Shown here: positions 6,113-7,106 of the stretch, one piece after another | How the letters are laid out: each line of letters begins with the position of its first letter | Numbering within the stretch: the stretch's first letter is position 1 | Source: Lachnospiraceae bacterium UBA1258 | GTDB taxonomy: Bacteria > Bacillota > Clostridia > Lachnospirales > Lachnospiraceae | Assembly: GCA_002308235.1 (NCBI GenBank) | Contig: DBVS01000015.1 | Span: 1-7,106, forward strand | Reading direction: 5' to 3' | DNA length: 7,106 bases | Translations under genes and position numbers: made by a program | The notes under the pieces: generated by a model | What the model saw: only the letters and a program-made list of their open reading frames with translations | Databases searched by the model: none | Told to the model about the DNA's origin: nothing

Positions 6113-6130
6113 TTTAACTAAATTTAACTA
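6113..6130. promoter_or_regulatory. Operator B: tandem TTTAACTA repeat overlapping the regulator 2 stop codon
   Basis: TTTAACTA occurs twice in tandem (6113-6120 and 6123-6130), 10 bp apart. The stretch ACTAAATTTAAC (6117-6128) matches the operator A palindrome at 10 of 12 positions, including the core TAAATTTA. Its centre (6122.5) is 105 bp from that of operator A and about 53 bp upstream of the -35 box. It covers the TAA stop of regulator 2 (6126-6124). The same regulator probably binds both sites; this is inference from sequence similarity. Confidence 0.55.
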
Positions 6131-7106
6131 TGCAACTTTTTGACACTCTCTTTTTTTACCAGTTTACCGCATACAATGTGAAGGCCCTTTTTATAGTCCT
6201 CGCCCCACACATTATTAAGTGCGATCTCCACAGCCTGCTTGGACATTTCTTCCAGATCAACTTCATATGTAGTGATCTCGGTTTCGCATATTCCCGGATA
6301 AGTGTAATTATCATAGCCCGCTACGGAAACATCCTTGGGAACACGGTACCCGTTCTTTTCAAGCTTCTTGATCAAAAGCGCTGCAGTAAGATCGCAGTTA
6401 CAGAAGAAAGCAGTAGGCATATCCTTCGGAAGAGTAAGCATCTTTTCCGCATCCGTCAGTCCCGTCTTTGCATCTCTGTCATCGATGATCCATTCCTTTT
6501 TGATCTTTCCTCCATGCTCTAGTACTGATTTCTGATATCCCAGATATCTGTCCGTGATGGAACCGGTTGCCATAAGAGTTCCAACGTATGCGATCTTGGT
6601 GTGACCCATGTCATAGAGATAATTTGTCATGGCATATGCACCGTAAAAGCTGTCCGAGACAACACAATCCATCTCCGCATCCGTTCCCATGAAATCCAGA
6701 TATATCAGCGGAATATCAAAGCCCTTTCTCATAGAGGTTAAATAATCATCCGCCATATTTCCGACTACGATGCAGGCATCAACCTTACCCTCCGCAAGAA
6801 TCCTCGGCATCTCCACGCCTCGTTCCATGTCGGAAGTAATGACCTCAAGCATTACAAAGCTTCCCATGAGGGATGCGGTCTTATTCATATCCTGATACAT
6901 CTGCCAATAAAAGCTGGAAAAACGTGTAAGATAACTTTCCCTGCAGATAACTCCGATATTCTTGCTCGGATGTCTGACAGCATAAGTATGAGGTTCATAC
7001 CCCAGTTCTTTAGCCACCTTTTTAATCTCTTCAAGTTTCTGCCTGCTCACTCCGCCTTTTCCGGAGAGTGCTTTTGATACAGATACTATAGAAACCCCTG
7101 TTTTCT
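6124..7106 (-). CDS. LacI/GalR-family transcriptional regulator (regulator 2), 5' end outside the window
   Basis: 326 residues are visible. The frame stays open through 7106 and includes most of a LacI helix-turn-helix (TGVSIVSVSKALSGKGGVS), so the gene begins upstream of the window and lacks only about 10-20 residues here. A GTG at 7050-7048 is an internal valine in that helix-turn-helix, not a start. The sensor domain begins at NIGVICRE and has DACIVVGN, YLDFMGTDAEMDCVVSD, DRYLGY, AFFCNCD and DVSVAGYDNY in family order. The linker between domains (GYEPHTYAVRHPSK) is shorter than the classical hinge helix. It precedes the GH130_2 gene by 159 bp, and the two putative operators in that gap suggest local control. 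It is a paralogue of regulator 1. The effector is unknown, probably a mannan-derived sugar. Confidence 0.92.
   Translation of the reverse strand, partial: KTGVSIVSVSKALSGKGGVSRQKLEEIKKVAKELGYEPHTYAVRHPSKNIGVICRESYLTRFSSFYWQMYQDMNKTASLMGSFVMLEVITSDMERGVEMPRILAEGKVDACIVVGNMADDYLTSMRKGFDIPLIYLDFMGTDAEMDCVVSDSFYGAYAMTNYLYDMGHTKIAYVGTLMATGSITDRYLGYQKSVLEHGGKIKKEWIIDDRDAKTGLTDAEKMLTLPKDMPTAFFCNCDLTAALLIKKLEKNGYRVPKDVSVAGYDNYTYPGICETEITTYEVDLEEMSKQAVEIALNNVWGEDYKKGLHIVCGKLVKKESVKKLHS

Noticed and set aside
5965..6123. Catabolite-responsive cre site in the operon control region
   Set aside because: No match to the TGWAANCGNTNWCA-type pattern was found by eye in this gap.

Overview
This window reads as part of a beta-mannan / glucomannan oligosaccharide utilisation locus from an anaerobic Firmicute. 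A Lachnospiraceae member close to Roseburia or Butyrivibrio is the best guess. The grounds are the gene content (GH130_1, GH130_2, a CE17-like acetyl esterase, manA and LacI-type regulators), strong AGGAGG-type ribosome binding sites, and a neighbouring pyruvate phosphate dikinase gene. The organism assignment is inference from gene content only. Every gene lies on the minus strand, so transcription runs from high to low coordinates.

Layout in transcription order: (1) 7106-6124, a LacI-family regulator (regulator 2) whose first residues lie outside the window. (2) 6123-5965, a 159-bp control region with a strong sigma-A-type promoter (TTGAAT - 17 bp - TATAAT) flanked by two TTTAAC-rich palindromic elements. 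(3) 5964-4939, a GH130_2 beta-1,4-mannooligosaccharide phosphorylase. (4) 4892-3756, a two-domain SGNH esterase resembling CE17 acetyl-mannan esterase. (5) 3700-2768, class I mannose-6-phosphate isomerase (manA). (6) 2748-1753, a second LacI-family regulator (regulator 1). (7) 1713-544, a GH130_1 4-O-beta-D-mannosyl-D-glucose phosphorylase. (8) 463-432, a Rho-independent terminator closing the operon. (9) 418-390, a separate promoter, a 5' leader hairpin and the N-terminal third-domain start of ppdK (311-1, cut by the window edge). Gaps inside the operon are 19-55 bp and I found no convincing internal promoter or terminator, so items 3-7 are probably one transcript.

Working model: acetylated mannooligosaccharides enter the cell through a transporter not in this window. 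The esterase removes acetyl groups. GH130_2 phosphorolyses beta-1,4-mannooligosaccharides and GH130_1 phosphorolyses mannosyl-glucose, both releasing alpha-mannose 1-phosphate. A phosphomannomutase (not in the window) would give mannose 6-phosphate, which ManA converts to fructose 6-phosphate. None of the enzymes has a signal peptide, so the pathway is cytoplasmic. ppdK is a separate central-metabolism transcription unit.

The most unusual part is regulation. There are two paralogous LacI-type regulators, each directly upstream of a GH130 gene. They have nearly the same DNA-recognition helix but both have a shortened, non-canonical hinge. The likely operators are AT-only palindromes without the usual central CpG, and their centres are 105 bp apart around the promoter, which fits an in-phase DNA loop.
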